Part shown: in pieces, positions 1-9,090 of the stretch | Position numbering within the stretch: the stretch's first letter is position 1 | How the letters are laid out: every line of letters begins with the position of its first letter | NCBI RefSeq assembly: GCF_001485435.1 | Contig: NZ_BCMS01000001.1 | Coordinates: forward strand, 184,001-248,000 | Direction: 5' to 3' | DNA from: Deinococcus grandis | GTDB taxonomy: Bacteria > Deinococcota > Deinococci > Deinococcales > Deinococcaceae | Length of the DNA: 64,000 bases | The notes under the pieces: generated by a model | Database searches by the model: none | Told to the model about the DNA's origin: nothing | Seen by the model: the letters and a program-made list of their open reading frames with translations, nothing else | Program-made: the position numbers and the translations under genes

Positions 1-94
1 ACGCACGGACGCTCATCAGCCGTTCTCACGCGTACAGGATAGGCGTAAACAACCGCCCTCCGTTCCCGGATGGGCGGTATCGCGTCTTCCGGGT

Positions 95-739
95 TCAGCC
101 TTCGCGCTGGCCGGTCACCCAGTAGCGGACGCGTTCTGAGATGTTCTCCATGTGATCCCCGACGCGTTCCAGGCTGCGACCCACCCGCATGAGCATCAGC
201 GCCTTGCTGATGTTGCGGGGGTCCTCGAGCATGTACGTGACGAGTTCACGCTGGATCTGCTCGTACAGGTCGTCCACCTCGTCGTCCATCTGCACGGTCG
301 CCTCGGCGCGCGCCACGTCGCGGTCGGCGATGGCAGTGCGGAGGTTCTGGCTCATCTCGCCCAGCCGGTCGAGCATCCGCGCGAGGTTCACGTAGCGTTT
401 CAGCGCCGGGGCCTGCGCGAGTTCCGCGCCGTCCTCCGCGACGTGCACGACGTAGTCGCCCATGCGCTCGATGTCGCTGAGGCTCTTGAGGATCAGGGCG
501 ACCATCCGCAGGTCCCGCGCGACCGGCTGGTGCAGCGCGATGATCCGCAGGCATTCGGCCTCGATCTGCGCCTCCTGGGCGTCCACCTCGCGGTCGAGGG
601 CCTTGACCTCCGCGAGACGTTCGACGTTCTCGCGCAGCAGGACGTCCCCGGCGACGGGGAGCATGCGCTCGACGGTGCCGAGCATGTTCAGTGCGCCGTT
701 CAGGACGGCACGCAGATCGTTTTCGAGGGCTTCACGCAT
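95..739 (-). CDS. phoU: Phosphate signalling protein PhoU
   Basis: PhoU is a cytoplasmic all-helical protein that links the Pst phosphate transporter to the PhoR/PhoB two-component pair and represses the Pho response when phosphate is plentiful. The protein (214 aa) has two PhoU repeats; the metal-binding style segments 'DREVD' and 'MDDEVDDLYEQIQRE' are visible, as is the late 'RSLERVGDHMENISE' that is typical of the second repeat. I place the start at 739 (MREALEND) because AGGAG lies 5-8 nt upstream; a longer reading from 772 would add 11 unconserved residues. It follows the kinase and regulator genes on the same strand after a 207-nt gap. No pst genes are in the window, so its partner transporter must be elsewhere. 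Confidence 0.93.
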   Translation of the reverse strand: MREALENDLRAVLNGALNMLGTVERMLPVAGDVLLRENVERLAEVKALDREVDAQEAQIEAECLRIIALHQPVARDLRMVALILKSLSDIERMGDYVVHVAEDGAELAQAPALKRYVNLARMLDRLGEMSQNLRTAIADRDVARAEATVQMDDEVDDLYEQIQRELVTYMLEDPRNISKALMLMRVGRSLERVGDHMENISERVRYWVTGQREG

Positions 740-946
740 GGGGACTCCTGTGTTGAACGTAGCACCCCGCACGGCGGGGGAGTGTCAGGGAACGGTCAGC
801 TGACGGGGGCAGGCGCTTTACGCTGCGGTGACGGGCGGACGGCACGCCCATCACCTCCACTTCACGCGCCTGTTCCGGTCGGTTTCTCGCTCCGCTCGGA
901 TCCGGGGCGCTTTCAGGAACGGCACCTTCACGCACCCGGACCACCG
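740..946. other. Intergenic region between phoU and the kinase gene
   Basis: No gene is supported here. The stretch at about 825-853 can fold as a hairpin (GGTGACGGGCG pairing with CGCCCATCACC, one mismatch), which could terminate or process the kinase transcript. The phoU ribosome site is at its left edge. The segment around 880-905 weakly resembles the tail of the dispersed repeat elements elsewhere in the window, but too poorly to call. Confidence 0.4.
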
Positions 947-1915
947 TCAGCCTATGCCGCCCACGCCGGGGAGGGTGAAGCAGAAGGCGTTCGCGTCGCC
1001 GCGCCGCTCGGCCCACGCCTGCCCGCCCCAGCCGTGCACGATGCTCCGGACGATGTACAGGCCCATGCCGCTGCCCTGCCCGGTCGCGGCGCGGCCCCGC
1101 GTGTGCGCCTTGAAGAGGCTCTCCGTGTCGGGAATGGGCGTGCCCCGGTCGAGGACGCTCACCTCGATCCAGGTGCCGCGCTCATGGGTCTGCACCTCGA
1201 CCTGAGCGGCGGGCGGGCCGTACTTCAGGGCGTTCTCGATGAGGTTCAGCAGCACCTGCAGCAGCTTGTCCGGATCGGCCCGCACGAGGTGATCCTGCCC
1301 GAACGTCACGCTGGCGCGGCGGGCGTTCAGATCGGCCGTCAGGAGCCGCTCGGCGCGCGCGAAGGCCTCGGCCAGCGGCAGGGTGCGGGCGCGGGTGGGC
1401 CGGAATCCCACGGCGAGGTCCTCGGCCAGCCGGGCGAGGCGCTCGGTTTCCTGGAGGCCCTGCCGGACGAAGTTCTGCGCGAGGTCGCGGGGCATGTCGT
1501 ATTCCAGGGCCTCCAGCACGCCGCGCAGCGCCGCGACGGGCGTGCGGAACTCGTGAGAGAGTACGGCGGTCGCCTCGCGCAGTTCCGCCTCGCGGCGGCG
1601 GTGCTCGGTGACGTCCTCCACGATCAGTGCGCCCAGCGTGCCGTCGCGGGTGGCGGTGCAGCGCAGCGTGCGGCCCGTGACCTCCAGTTCCAGCTCTCCG
1701 CCGCGTTCGAGCAGGGTCTCCAGGGTGTGGCGGCGCACGACCTCCAGCACCGGGCGGCCCGCGGCGCGCTCCTGCGGCACGCCCCACAGCCGCGCGGCGG
1801 CCGCGTTCACGCGCGTGACCAGCCCCGCGTCCGTCAGCAGGACCGCCTGCGGCAGCGCGTCGATCCAGTGATCGGGCGCGCCCACCGCGCGGCCGGCGGC
1901 GTCCGGGGCCGTCAC
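947..1915 (-). CDS. PAS-domain sensor histidine kinase, PhoR-like, soluble
   Basis: A 322-residue histidine kinase. Residues about 15-105 read as a PAS domain, followed by a HisKA domain with the phospho-acceptor in SHEFRTP (His121) and a HATPase domain with N box NLIENALKYG (224-233) and G box GQGSGMGLYI (about 279-288). The family autophosphorylates and transfers phosphate to its regulator. The GTG start overlaps the TGA stop of the upstream response regulator (GTGA), so the two are translationally coupled. PhoU next door suggests phosphate control, but that is inference. Oddly, there is no transmembrane segment, and the usual D-x-G-x-G of the ATP lid pocket reads DRGTPIPD, so it is a cytosolic and slightly divergent PhoR-like kinase. 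Confidence 0.88.
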   Translation of the reverse strand: MTAPDAAGRAVGAPDHWIDALPQAVLLTDAGLVTRVNAAAARLWGVPQERAAGRPVLEVVRRHTLETLLERGGELELEVTGRTLRCTATRDGTLGALIVEDVTEHRRREAELREATAVLSHEFRTPVAALRGVLEALEYDMPRDLAQNFVRQGLQETERLARLAEDLAVGFRPTRARTLPLAEAFARAERLLTADLNARRASVTFGQDHLVRADPDKLLQVLLNLIENALKYGPPAAQVEVQTHERGTWIEVSVLDRGTPIPDTESLFKAHTRGRAATGQGSGMGLYIVRSIVHGWGGQAWAERRGDANAFCFTLPGVGGIG

Positions 1916-2601
1916 GCGCCGTCCGTCCAGGGGCGCATGCGGTAGCCCTTGCCACGCACCGTCTCCAGGAAGCCGGGCTTACCCGGGTCGTCGCCCAGGT
2001 GCGCGCGCAGCTGCGTGACGTGCTGGTCCACGGTCCGCTCACCCCCCAGGAAGTCCGCGCCCCACACCCGGTCGAGCAGTTCCGTGCGGGTATAGACGCG
2101 CCCCACGTGCTGCGTCATGAACGCCAGCAGGTCGAACTCGCGCCGCGTGAGGTTCATGCGGCGGCTGCCCACGCGCGCCTCGGCGGCACTCACGTCCACG
2201 CTCAGGGGGCCGTTGCTCAGGACGGCAGGCACGTCCGGCTGCGTGCGGCGCAGCAGCGCCCGCACCCGCGCCACGAGTTCCGCCGCGCTGAAGGGCTTGG
2301 TCAGGTAGTCGTCCGCGCCGGACTCCAGGCCCTCGACCCGCTCGGCCTCGGCGGCGCGGGCGGTGAGCATCAGGACCGGCATGCGGCGCAGTTCCGCATC
2401 GGCCCGCAGGCGGCGCAGGAAGCTCAGGCCGCTCTCGCCGGGCAGCATCCAGTCCAGCACCAGCGCGTCCGCGCCGGGCAGCACGTCGAACGCGCCGGTC
2501 ACGGACTCCAGGGCAGTGACCCGCAGCCCCGCCCGCTCCAGGTGAAAGCGCAGGACGTCCCGGACCGTCCCCTCATCCTCGATGACAACGACGTGGCTCA
2601 T
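1912..2601 (-). CDS. OmpR/PhoB-family response regulator
   Basis: A 229-residue response regulator: receiver domain at 1-115 with acidic pair ED (8-9), phospho-acceptor Asp50 in LVLDWMLPG and the conserved lysine in YLTKPF, then an OmpR-type winged-helix domain containing RREFDLLAFM and RTELLDRVWG and ending GKGYRM. It would bind direct repeats upstream of its regulon once phosphorylated by the kinase encoded next. Order regulator-kinase-phoU matches a phosphate regulon module, so PhoB is the likely role. It is the first gene of its operon; the divergent metK gene begins 250 bp away. Confidence 0.9.
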   Translation of the reverse strand: MSHVVVIEDEGTVRDVLRFHLERAGLRVTALESVTGAFDVLPGADALVLDWMLPGESGLSFLRRLRADAELRRMPVLMLTARAAEAERVEGLESGADDYLTKPFSAAELVARVRALLRRTQPDVPAVLSNGPLSVDVSAAEARVGSRRMNLTRREFDLLAFMTQHVGRVYTRTELLDRVWGADFLGGERTVDQHVTQLRAHLGDDPGKPGFLETVRGKGYRMRPWTDGA

Positions 2602-2785
2602 GTCCCTTCATTCTTAAGGCTCAGGTCAGGCGAGTGTCAGCCCGCGCCCACAGTTGCCCCGGTGCGGCGGCGGTGAGGCGGCGCAGGCTGGACATCGGTG
2701 GCGTTCGCCCCTGTCGCCTCCTTGCGCCCGTGCGGTACGCTGCTGGGTGCAACCGCGCGCCAGTCCCGGCGCTGGGAGCCGTGCA

Positions 2786-2836
<51 letters not shown>

Positions 2837-2851
2837 ACGCAAGGAGCGAAC

Positions 2852-4066
<1,215 letters not shown>

Positions 4067-4079
4067 CCCACACACACGG

Positions 4080-4117
4080 ACGCGCCGCCCCCGGTTCAGG
4101 CTGGGGGCGGCGCGTTC
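4080..4117. terminator. Bidirectional terminator between metK and coaD
   Basis: A perfect 12-bp GC stem (4081-4092 with 4103-4114, extended by A4080-T4115), 10-nt loop, followed by TTCTCC. It sits exactly between the convergent stops of metK and coaD. Confidence 0.8.
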
Positions 4118-4124
4118 TCCGGCT

Positions 4125-4655
4125 TCAGCTGCCTGCGGTCTGGGTCTGCAGTTCCGTCTCGCGTTCCTCGTACACGTCCGCGTGCTTGCGGCGCAGGGCG
4201 CTGGCGCTGGCGCGGGGGACCATCTCGCTGACGTTCCCGCCGTAACTGGCGATCTCGCGCACCATGGAACTGCTCACGAAGCTCCAGCGGGTCGCGGCCA
4301 TGATGAATACCGTCTCCGCGTCCCCGATCTGGCGGTTCAGGTGCGCGATCTGCAGTTCGTACTCGTAGTCGGACACGGCGCGCAGGCCGCGCACGATCAC
4401 GCTGCCGGTCTCCTGCCGGGCCATGTAGTCCACCAGCAGCCCGCCGAAGGTGTCCACGCTGACGTTGGGGAAGTGCGCGGTCGCCTCGCGCAGGATCTCC
4501 AGGCGTTCGTCCAGCGTGAAGAGGTGGCGGCCCTGCTTGCGGGCGTTGTGCATGACCGTCACGGTCACGTGGTCGAAGATCCGCGCGGCGCGCGTCAGCA
4601 CGTCCATGTGCCCGCTGGTGATCGGGTCGAACGAGCCCGGGAAAACGGCGTTCAT
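4125..4655 (-). CDS. coaD: Pantetheine-phosphate adenylyltransferase
   Basis: Catalyses ATP + 4'-phosphopantetheine to dephospho-CoA, the penultimate step of CoA synthesis. The 176-residue protein shows the nucleotidyltransferase signature FPGSFDPITSGHMDVL (residues 5-20, T/HxGH motif) and the C-terminal SFVSSSMVRE (ISSS-type motif), with VRGLRAVSDYEYE in the middle. Length is a little above the usual 160 because of an acidic C-terminal tail. It lies 12 bp downstream of rsmD on the same strand, a very common rsmD-coaD pairing, so the two are probably co-transcribed. Confidence 0.95.
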   Translation of the reverse strand: MNAVFPGSFDPITSGHMDVLTRAARIFDHVTVTVMHNARKQGRHLFTLDERLEILREATAHFPNVSVDTFGGLLVDYMARQETGSVIVRGLRAVSDYEYELQIAHLNRQIGDAETVFIMAATRWSFVSSSMVREIASYGGNVSEMVPRASASALRRKHADVYEERETELQTQTAGS

Positions 4656-4667
4656 AACCCCGCCACC

Positions 4668-5246
4668 TTACCCGATTTCGCCGTCATCGTCGCCGTCCGC
4701 GTCCAGTTCCGGGGCGTCCGGGTGCCAGTACAGCGTGAGGGTGTTGCTGCCGTACTCGCGTTCCTCCCGCGTGAAGTCCGCGTGCTCGGGCAGGTGCAGC
4801 CGGTCCGGATGCTGGCACACCAGCAGCCCGCCGGGCGCGAGGACGCCACTGGCGAGAATCTGCGCGGTCAGCTTCGGGATGTCCGCCTCGTACGGCGGAT
4901 CGCTGAATACCACGTCGAACTGCCCCAGGCGTTTCAGGAGCGCCCCGGCGTCCCCCTTCACGATCCGCACGCGCAGGTCCAGGGCGCGGGCGTTCGCCTC
5001 CAGTGCCCGCACGGCCCGCGCGTCCTTCTCGACCAGCGTCACGCGGTACCCGCGACTGGCGGCCTCCAGCCCGATCGCGCCGCTCCCGCCGTGCAGGTCG
5101 ATGAATTCCGGGTATCGCCCGGCGGGCGCGCGGGCGGCGAGCAGGTCGAACAGGCTCTTGCGGACGCGCGCGCCGCTGGGCCGGGCGCTGTCGGGCACCT
5201 GCAGGCTACGGCCCTTCGCGGTGCCGCCCAGGATGCGCAGGCTCAT
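4668..5246 (-). CDS. rsmD: 16S rRNA (guanine966-N2)-methyltransferase
   Basis: RsmD methylates G966 of 16S rRNA during 30S assembly. The 192-residue protein begins MSLRILGGTAKGR, carries the SAM-binding loop DLHGGSGAIGLEA (about 64-76) and the catalytic DPPY (in FSDPPYEAD). It precedes coaD. The start at 5246 is unusual: the ATG and its ribosome site (CCGGAG, 5 nt spacer) lie within the terminal sequence of a dispersed repeat element (about 5244-5398), so translation initiation depends on repeat-derived sequence. The C-terminus is a short acidic tail (DADGDDDGE). Confidence 0.93.
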   Translation of the reverse strand: MSLRILGGTAKGRSLQVPDSARPSGARVRKSLFDLLAARAPAGRYPEFIDLHGGSGAIGLEAASRGYRVTLVEKDARAVRALEANARALDLRVRIVKGDAGALLKRLGQFDVVFSDPPYEADIPKLTAQILASGVLAPGGLLVCQHPDRLHLPEHADFTREEREYGSNTLTLYWHPDAPELDADGDDDGEIG

Positions 5247-5398
5247 AGCAACTCCGGTTGAACGGCCTGCCGTTCGACCCGAGCGGACGCGACTCTCAGA
5301 GCTGCCCCGCAGAGTGGGAGTCGTGCGGGTTCCGGGCGTGGAGTGGCTGCCCCGGTGGGGTTCCGGGGGAGCCACGGAACAGATGGAATCCGCTTCAT
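5244..5398 (-). repeat. Dispersed MITE-like element, copy A
   Basis: Read on the minus strand it starts TGAAGCGGATTCCATCTG and ends CAACCGGAGTTGCTATGAG. It has the family's two hairpins: the first stem is GTGGCT plus CCCCGG pairing with CCGGGGcAGCCAC, and the second is GGTCGAACGGC with GCCGTTCAACC. Stem sequences differ from copies C-E but pairing is kept. Its right end contains the rsmD ribosome site and start codon. It is of the longer subtype, with an extra AGCTCTG segment shared with copy D. Confidence 0.75.
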
Positions 5399-5474
5399 TT
5401 CAGGCCCCTGCGGAGGTGGGTGGGGGAGGGGAACGTCATCCCTTCAGGATAGAGCACGCTGCACTTGACCCGGC

Positions 5475-5729
5475 TCAGCCCAGGTGGGGCGCGGCGGCGT
5501 CGAAGCCGTCCAGCGTGCCGGGCTGGAGGTGCCAGTCCTCGCCGTCCCGCGTCGCCTGCCCCGCCTGCACCAGTCGGTTCAGTTCCGCCTCCACGCGCTG
5601 CTGCACGCGCCGCAGCGGCATGCCGTCCGCGCCCGCCACGCCGCGCCACGTGAGGAACGCGCGGTGAAAGGCGGGCAGGTCGTTCAGGCCCACGTGGGTT
5701 TCCAGGGCGCGCCAGCTGATGCTCGTCAT
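5475..5729 (-). CDS. Small hypothetical protein (84 aa)
   Basis: Encodes MTSISWRALETHVG... ending DAAAPHLG; soluble, helical, with a segment RVQQRVEAELNRLVQAGQAT that looks like the recognition half of a small winged helix. I do not recognise a named family. The start is fixed by a leaderless promoter: TAGAAC at 5737-5742 ends 7 nt before the ATG at 5729. The divergent neighbour at 5775 has its own leaderless promoter, so the two genes share only a 45-bp control region. Confidence 0.6.
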   Translation of the reverse strand: MTSISWRALETHVGLNDLPAFHRAFLTWRGVAGADGMPLRRVQQRVEAELNRLVQAGQATRDGEDWHLQPGTLDGFDAAAPHLG

Positions 5730-5736
5730 GCCACCC

Positions 5737-5742
5737 GTTCTA
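5737..5742 (-). promoter_or_regulatory. Leaderless -10 element (TAGAAC) for the 84-aa gene
   Basis: TAGAAC ends 7 nt before the ATG at 5729, so the first transcribed base would be the A of the start codon. Confidence 0.5.
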
Positions 5743-5761
5743 CGCCGTGCGGCGGGCCGCG

Positions 5762-5767
5762 TACAAT
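5762..5767 (+). promoter_or_regulatory. Leaderless -10 element (TACAAT)
   Basis: TACAAT ends exactly 7 nt before the ATG at 5775, with no ribosome site between. Confidence 0.6.
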
Positions 5768-5774
5768 GGCGGGC

Positions 5775-6047
5775 ATGACCGATCTGCCGGGCGACCCTGC
5801 CGAGCTGCCGGACTCCAGCGCCCTGGAGGCCGCCTCGCCGGAACTGGCGCGCGCCCTGGACGCGCTGGGCGGGCAGCTCGTGTGGCGCATCGGGAAGGAC
5901 GAGGCCAGCGACGACGTCGTGGTGCGGCTGGGCTTCGCGTCCGCCACGCCCCGCTTCGCGCACCTGCCCCGCCTGCGCAGCGCCGGGGACGCCGAGTTGC
6001 AGGCGGCGCTGGCGGAGAACCGCGTGGTGATCGAGTGGGTGGACTGA
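5775..6047 (+). CDS. Small conserved hypothetical protein (90 aa, DUF3248-like)
   Basis: Encodes MTDLPGDPAELPD... with a conserved-looking core LGGQLVWRIGKDEASDDVVVRLGFAS and C-terminus ENRVVIEWVD. The core resembles the Deinococcus-Thermus family DUF3248 as I remember it, but I could not run a search. No signal peptide or membrane segment. It has a leaderless start (TACAAT seven bases upstream) and is followed after 13 nt by the next gene, so the pair probably forms an operon. Confidence 0.7.
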   Translation: MTDLPGDPAELPDSSALEAASPELARALDALGGQLVWRIGKDEASDDVVVRLGFASATPRFAHLPRLRSAGDAELQAALAENRVVIEWVD

Positions 6048-6060
6048 TTCCGGTGCTCGC

Positions 6061-6528
6061 GTGATCGTCGAGGCGACGCAGGACTTCACGCTGCCCTGGA
6101 CCGGGGACGACGCGGCGGCGCTGGCGTTCGTGCGCGACCCGGCCCGCGCGCTGTCCCGCGTGCGTTTCCTGCGTGACCTGCGTGCCGACGGCGAGGGCGT
6201 GCGTGGCGAACTGCTCGTGCCGCTCCCCGGCCTGGGCGAGGTGGACCTGCCGTTCCACAGCGTCCTGACCGCCACGCCGGACGGGGGGGCGCTCACGCCG
6301 CAGGCCATCAGCGGCGAGCGCGCGTGGGTGGAGGTCGCCGGGCAGGCCCGCCTGGACGGGGGCACGCTGCACTTCGCGTTCCAGTTCCGCGCGCACCTCG
6401 CCACGCCGGACGCGCAGGGCTGGGGCGGCGCGGCGTTCGAGAAGATGATCCGCGCCGCCGCTGCCCGCACCCTGGACCGCGTGGCCCGTGAACTGCCCGC
6501 CGGAATCGCACAGGCCGCGCAGGAATAG
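6061..6528 (+). CDS. Conserved hypothetical protein (155 aa, DUF3809-like)
   Basis: GTG start at 6061. The sequence MIVEATQDFTLPWTG... has alternating beta-rich segments (GVRGELLVPLPGLGEVDLPFHSV, WVEVAGQARLDGGTLHFAFQFRAHL) and a C-terminal helix (FEKMIRAAAARTLDRVARELP), an overall pattern compatible with a SRPBCC-like lipid-binding fold or the Deinococcus family DUF3809; both are inference. It follows the 90-aa gene by 13 nt and is closed by a hairpin terminator at 6545-6576. Confidence 0.75.
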   Translation: MIVEATQDFTLPWTGDDAAALAFVRDPARALSRVRFLRDLRADGEGVRGELLVPLPGLGEVDLPFHSVLTATPDGGALTPQAISGERAWVEVAGQARLDGGTLHFAFQFRAHLATPDAQGWGGAAFEKMIRAAAARTLDRVARELPAGIAQAAQE

Positions 6529-6544
6529 CGCGAAATGGAAACGC

Positions 6545-6576
6545 CCCAGCCGAATCGGGGCTGGGACGCATTTTTT
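6545..6576 (+). terminator. Intrinsic terminator
   Basis: CCCAGCC (6545-6551) pairs with GGCTGGG (6559-6565); a T6 run (6571-6576) follows after five bases. It ends the 5775-6528 operon and abuts repeat copy B. Confidence 0.65.
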
Positions 6577-6710
6577 GAGCGGATTCCGTCCGTTTCGGTG
6601 GCTGATCGGAAGGGCACCGATCGGCCACCTCCACTCCCGGAACCCGCCTGACTCCTACTCGCATCCGCTCGGGTTGAACGGAGCTGCGCCCCATTCAACC
6701 GGAGTGATTA
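6576..6710 (+). repeat. Dispersed MITE-like element, copy B
   Basis: Begins TGAGCGGATTCCGTCCG and ends TTCAACCGGAGTGATTA. First hairpin GGCTGATCGG with CCGATCGGCC, second GGTTGAACGG with CCATTCAACC. The right end contains the TAA stop of rsfS (6708-6710, minus strand). The stem of hairpin 1 differs from copies C-E but remains fully paired. Confidence 0.75.
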
Positions 6711-7079
6711 CGCTTTGACTTCGGGTTCGGGGAAGTCGAGGACGCGCGCGTCGCTCCAGAGGCCTTCGAGGTCGTAGTACTCGCGGGCGTCCTTGGTCAT
6801 GATGTGCACGACGACGCTACCGCCGAACGCGAGGAGCAGCCAGCGTTCGCTGGGGCCTTCGACGCTGGGGCGGGGCAGGCCGGTCGCCTGGGCTTTCTCA
6901 CGGATGTTTTCCTGCACGGCGTTCAGCTGCAGTCCGGCGGTGGCGGTGCAGATCACGAAGTATTCGAGGGTGCTGCTGACGTCGGTCAGGTCGAGGACGG
7001 TGACGTCTTCGGCGCGGCGTTCGCGGGCGGCGTCCACGATGGCGCGCAGCTGGTTCATGGTGGTGGTGTCGGGGGTCAT
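6708..7079 (-). CDS. rsfS: Ribosomal silencing factor RsfS
   Basis: RsfS binds ribosomal protein uL14 and blocks subunit joining when nutrients fall. The 123-residue protein has the family core VLDLTDVSSTLEYFVICTATAGLQLNAV, followed by SERWLLLAFGGSVVVHIMTKDAREYYDLEGLW, which matches the 'W-vvlDygdvvvHiF...R.fYdLE.LW' pattern. Start chosen at 7079 (MTPDTTTMNQL) with CCGGAG about 8 nt upstream. It follows yqeK and an LCP gene on the same strand, the classical yqeK-lytR-rsfS arrangement. Its stop codon lies within the end of repeat copy B. Confidence 0.93.
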   Translation of the reverse strand: MTPDTTTMNQLRAIVDAARERRAEDVTVLDLTDVSSTLEYFVICTATAGLQLNAVQENIREKAQATGLPRPSVEGPSERWLLLAFGGSVVVHIMTKDAREYYDLEGLWSDARVLDFPEPEVKA

Positions 7080-7241
7080 GGGTGCTCCGGGTGTTGAGTG
7101 GGGGCGGGTGGGGTGGTCTGGCGCGCCTGCTGGGGGCCGGTGTGGGGCCGCGTGGGCCTGAGCGGGCCGGGGCGCGCTGCAATGGGTCAGTCTACAGGGC
7201 GCGGGGCGGGACACGCCCCTGCCGTGACTTCATTTCGGGGC

Positions 7242-8489
7242 TCAGGGGGTGGCGGGTCCGGGGGTGGGGGCGCCCAGGCCCTTCAAGCCGGCGAGGCTCT
7301 CGGCGGCGTCCGCGCCGAGCAGGATGCCGACCTCGCCCGCGCTGACCGGGAAGCGTTCGCCCTGCAGCCGGGGGAGGTTCAGGGTGTCGGCCAGTTGCGA
7401 CGCGTCGGAGACGTCCTGCTGCGTGAACACCTGACTGGCCTCGCCGCTGCGGGGGGCGGGCGTGACCTGCACGTTGCGGTAGCCCAGCGCGGTCAGGGCG
7501 CGGGTCAGGGCCGGCCCGAGGTTCTCGCCGCTGGCGTCCACGACCGTGACCTTCAGGTCGGGGTTGGGGGGCGTGGCGGGCACGTCGCCCCACACCTGCG
7601 CGAGGCGGTCGCGGTTCACGGCGAGGTTGAAGGTGCCCGGAATGTCGTCGGTGGGCAGCGTCGCGAAGCTGAGTTTCATCTGGCCCAGGTAGGGGCGCAT
7701 GGCGGCGATGGTGGTGGGGTTCACGTCGGTCTCGACGCCGTTGCCGATGCCGCCCAGGATGGTGGGGAGCGCCGCGAGGCCCTGCGGGGTGCGGAGCTTC
7801 CCGGCCAGCTGTGTCAGCGCCTGTTTCTGGTGGTCGATGCGGCCGTAGTCGTCCCCGAAGCCCTTGCGGACCCGCAGGAACAGCACGCCCTCCTTGCCGT
7901 CCAGGTGGTGCGCGCCGGGCGCGAGGTTCAGGTTCACGCCCGCGGCGTTGTCGATCCATTCGATGCCGGGTTCGGGCACGGTGACGTCCAGTCCGCCCAG
8001 CGCGTCGATGACCCGCTCGACGTAGTCGGTGCGGACGATCACGTACGAGTCGATGTGCTCGCCCGTGATGGTCTCGGCGGCCTTCACGAGCGCCTCGGGC
8101 CCGCCCGCAAAGTACTGGCTGTTGATCTTCTGCAGCGCCACGGACTTGGAGCGGTCGAAGGGCCCGACGTTGGTGTCGCGGGGAATGTTCAGGGCGTGCA
8201 CCGTGGTGCCCTGCACCTTGACGACCATGACGGTGTCGGTGTTGGGCGGCTGGGCCAGCCCGGTGCGCTGGTCCTGATTCTTGCAGGGCTGGCGGTAGTA
8301 GCAGTACACGATGTCCCGCCCGGCGATCAGCAGCGTGAAACTGGGCGCCTGCCCGGCCGTGACGGCGGCGGCCGAGGGCCCCGCGCCACTCAGGAGTGCG
8401 AAGCCCCCCAGGGACAGGGCGGAGAGGGAGAGGCCGAACGCCTGCAGGGCGCGCAGCCCGGCGATGCGGGGGGCAGGGGATGGGGTCAC
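7242..8489 (-). CDS. LytR-CpsA-Psr (LCP) family cell-wall ligase
   Basis: LCP proteins transfer undecaprenyl-linked glycopolymers to peptidoglycan at the outer face of the membrane. The 415-residue protein has a short cytoplasmic start, a membrane anchor (about 15-42), an LCP domain (about 50-250: LNIPRDTNV, KINSQYFAGG, RTDYVERVIDALGGLDV, FLRVRKGFGDDYGRIDHQKQAL with the lipid-binding arginines) and a C-terminal LytR_C domain (about 305-390). GTG start at 8489, 4 nt after the yqeK stop. In this position LCP genes are routinely found between yqeK and rsfS. Confidence 0.9.
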   Translation of the reverse strand: MTPSPAPRIAGLRALQAFGLSLSALSLGGFALLSGAGPSAAAVTAGQAPSFTLLIAGRDIVYCYYRQPCKNQDQRTGLAQPPNTDTVMVVKVQGTTVHALNIPRDTNVGPFDRSKSVALQKINSQYFAGGPEALVKAAETITGEHIDSYVIVRTDYVERVIDALGGLDVTVPEPGIEWIDNAAGVNLNLAPGAHHLDGKEGVLFLRVRKGFGDDYGRIDHQKQALTQLAGKLRTPQGLAALPTILGGIGNGVETDVNPTTIAAMRPYLGQMKLSFATLPTDDIPGTFNLAVNRDRLAQVWGDVPATPPNPDLKVTVVDASGENLGPALTRALTALGYRNVQVTPAPRSGEASQVFTQQDVSDASQLADTLNLPRLQGERFPVSAGEVGILLGADAAESLAGLKGLGAPTPGPATP

Positions 8490-8493
8490 AGTG

Positions 8494-9090
8494 TCACGTG
8501 GGGCAGGGAAGGTGGGCGTTGCAGGGCAGGGCGTGGTAGGCCTTCAGGGTGCGGGGGTGGACCTGAATGCCGCGCCCCTGGAGGTACGTGACCTTGGAGA
8601 CGATGGCGCGCTCCAGCGCGGCCGTCAGGTCGGTCAGGGCCAGTTCGCGGATGTCGGCGTTCACGCCGCGGCCGGGTTCGGACACGTCGGCGATGTACAC
8701 GCACGAGGAGACGGGGTTGCCGCCGCGCGGCCCGGTGGTGTGGTCCTCGACGGCGTCCAGCACGACCTGATCCTGGTAGCCCCAGCGTTCGAGCAGCGTG
8801 CGGGCGGCCCGGCCGTGCAGGGCCAGCGGGTGCGCCGCGTCGATGTCGCATTCGGGCGGCGCGAGGCGCAGCAGTTCATGGTCGGGCAGGTCGCGGGCGA
8901 TGTCGTGCAGCACCCCGGCGGCGTAGGCGCGCATGTCGTCCAGGCCGTTGGCGCGGGCGATCTGAGCCGCGAGTTCCGCCACGCGCAGCACGTGCTCGTA
9001 GCGGCGCGGCTTGACCATCAGCCGCACCCGTTCCTCCCAGCCCGTCCAGGCCGCCACGCCGGGAGGCGGGGGCAGCAGCTGGGCGATCAC
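8494..9090 (-). CDS. yqeK: HD-domain Ap4A hydrolase YqeK
   Basis: YqeK is a symmetric diadenosine-tetraphosphate hydrolase with an HD metal centre. The domain is complete: RRYEHVLRVAELA, GVLHDIARDLPD (HD pair), HPLALHGRAA and AVEDHTTG, then YIADVSEPGRG. The start is uncertain. GTG at 9090 gives 198 residues, the normal family length, and overlaps the TGA of a 10-codon leaderless mini-ORF as GTGA, the same junction used by several coupled genes in this window. GTG at 9114 is the alternative. It heads the yqeK-LCP-rsfS cluster. Confidence 0.88.
   Translation of the reverse strand: MIAQLLPPPPGVAAWTGWEERVRLMVKPRRYEHVLRVAELAAQIARANGLDDMRAYAAGVLHDIARDLPDHELLRLAPPECDIDAAHPLALHGRAARTLLERWGYQDQVVLDAVEDHTTGPRGGNPVSSCVYIADVSEPGRGVNADIRELALTDLTAALERAIVSKVTYLQGRGIQVHPRTLKAYHALPCNAHLPCPT

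Noticed and set aside
840..945. Sixth copy of the dispersed repeat element
   Set aside because: Shares only short words (CACCTCCAC, CTCGCTCCGCTCGG); lacks the terminal repeats and hairpin 2.
152..1945. Very long open frame on the plus strand across phoU and the kinase gene
   Set aside because: Antisense shadow of two clear minus-strand genes in GC-rich DNA; no ribosome site and His/Gly/Ala/Arg-rich nonsense composition.
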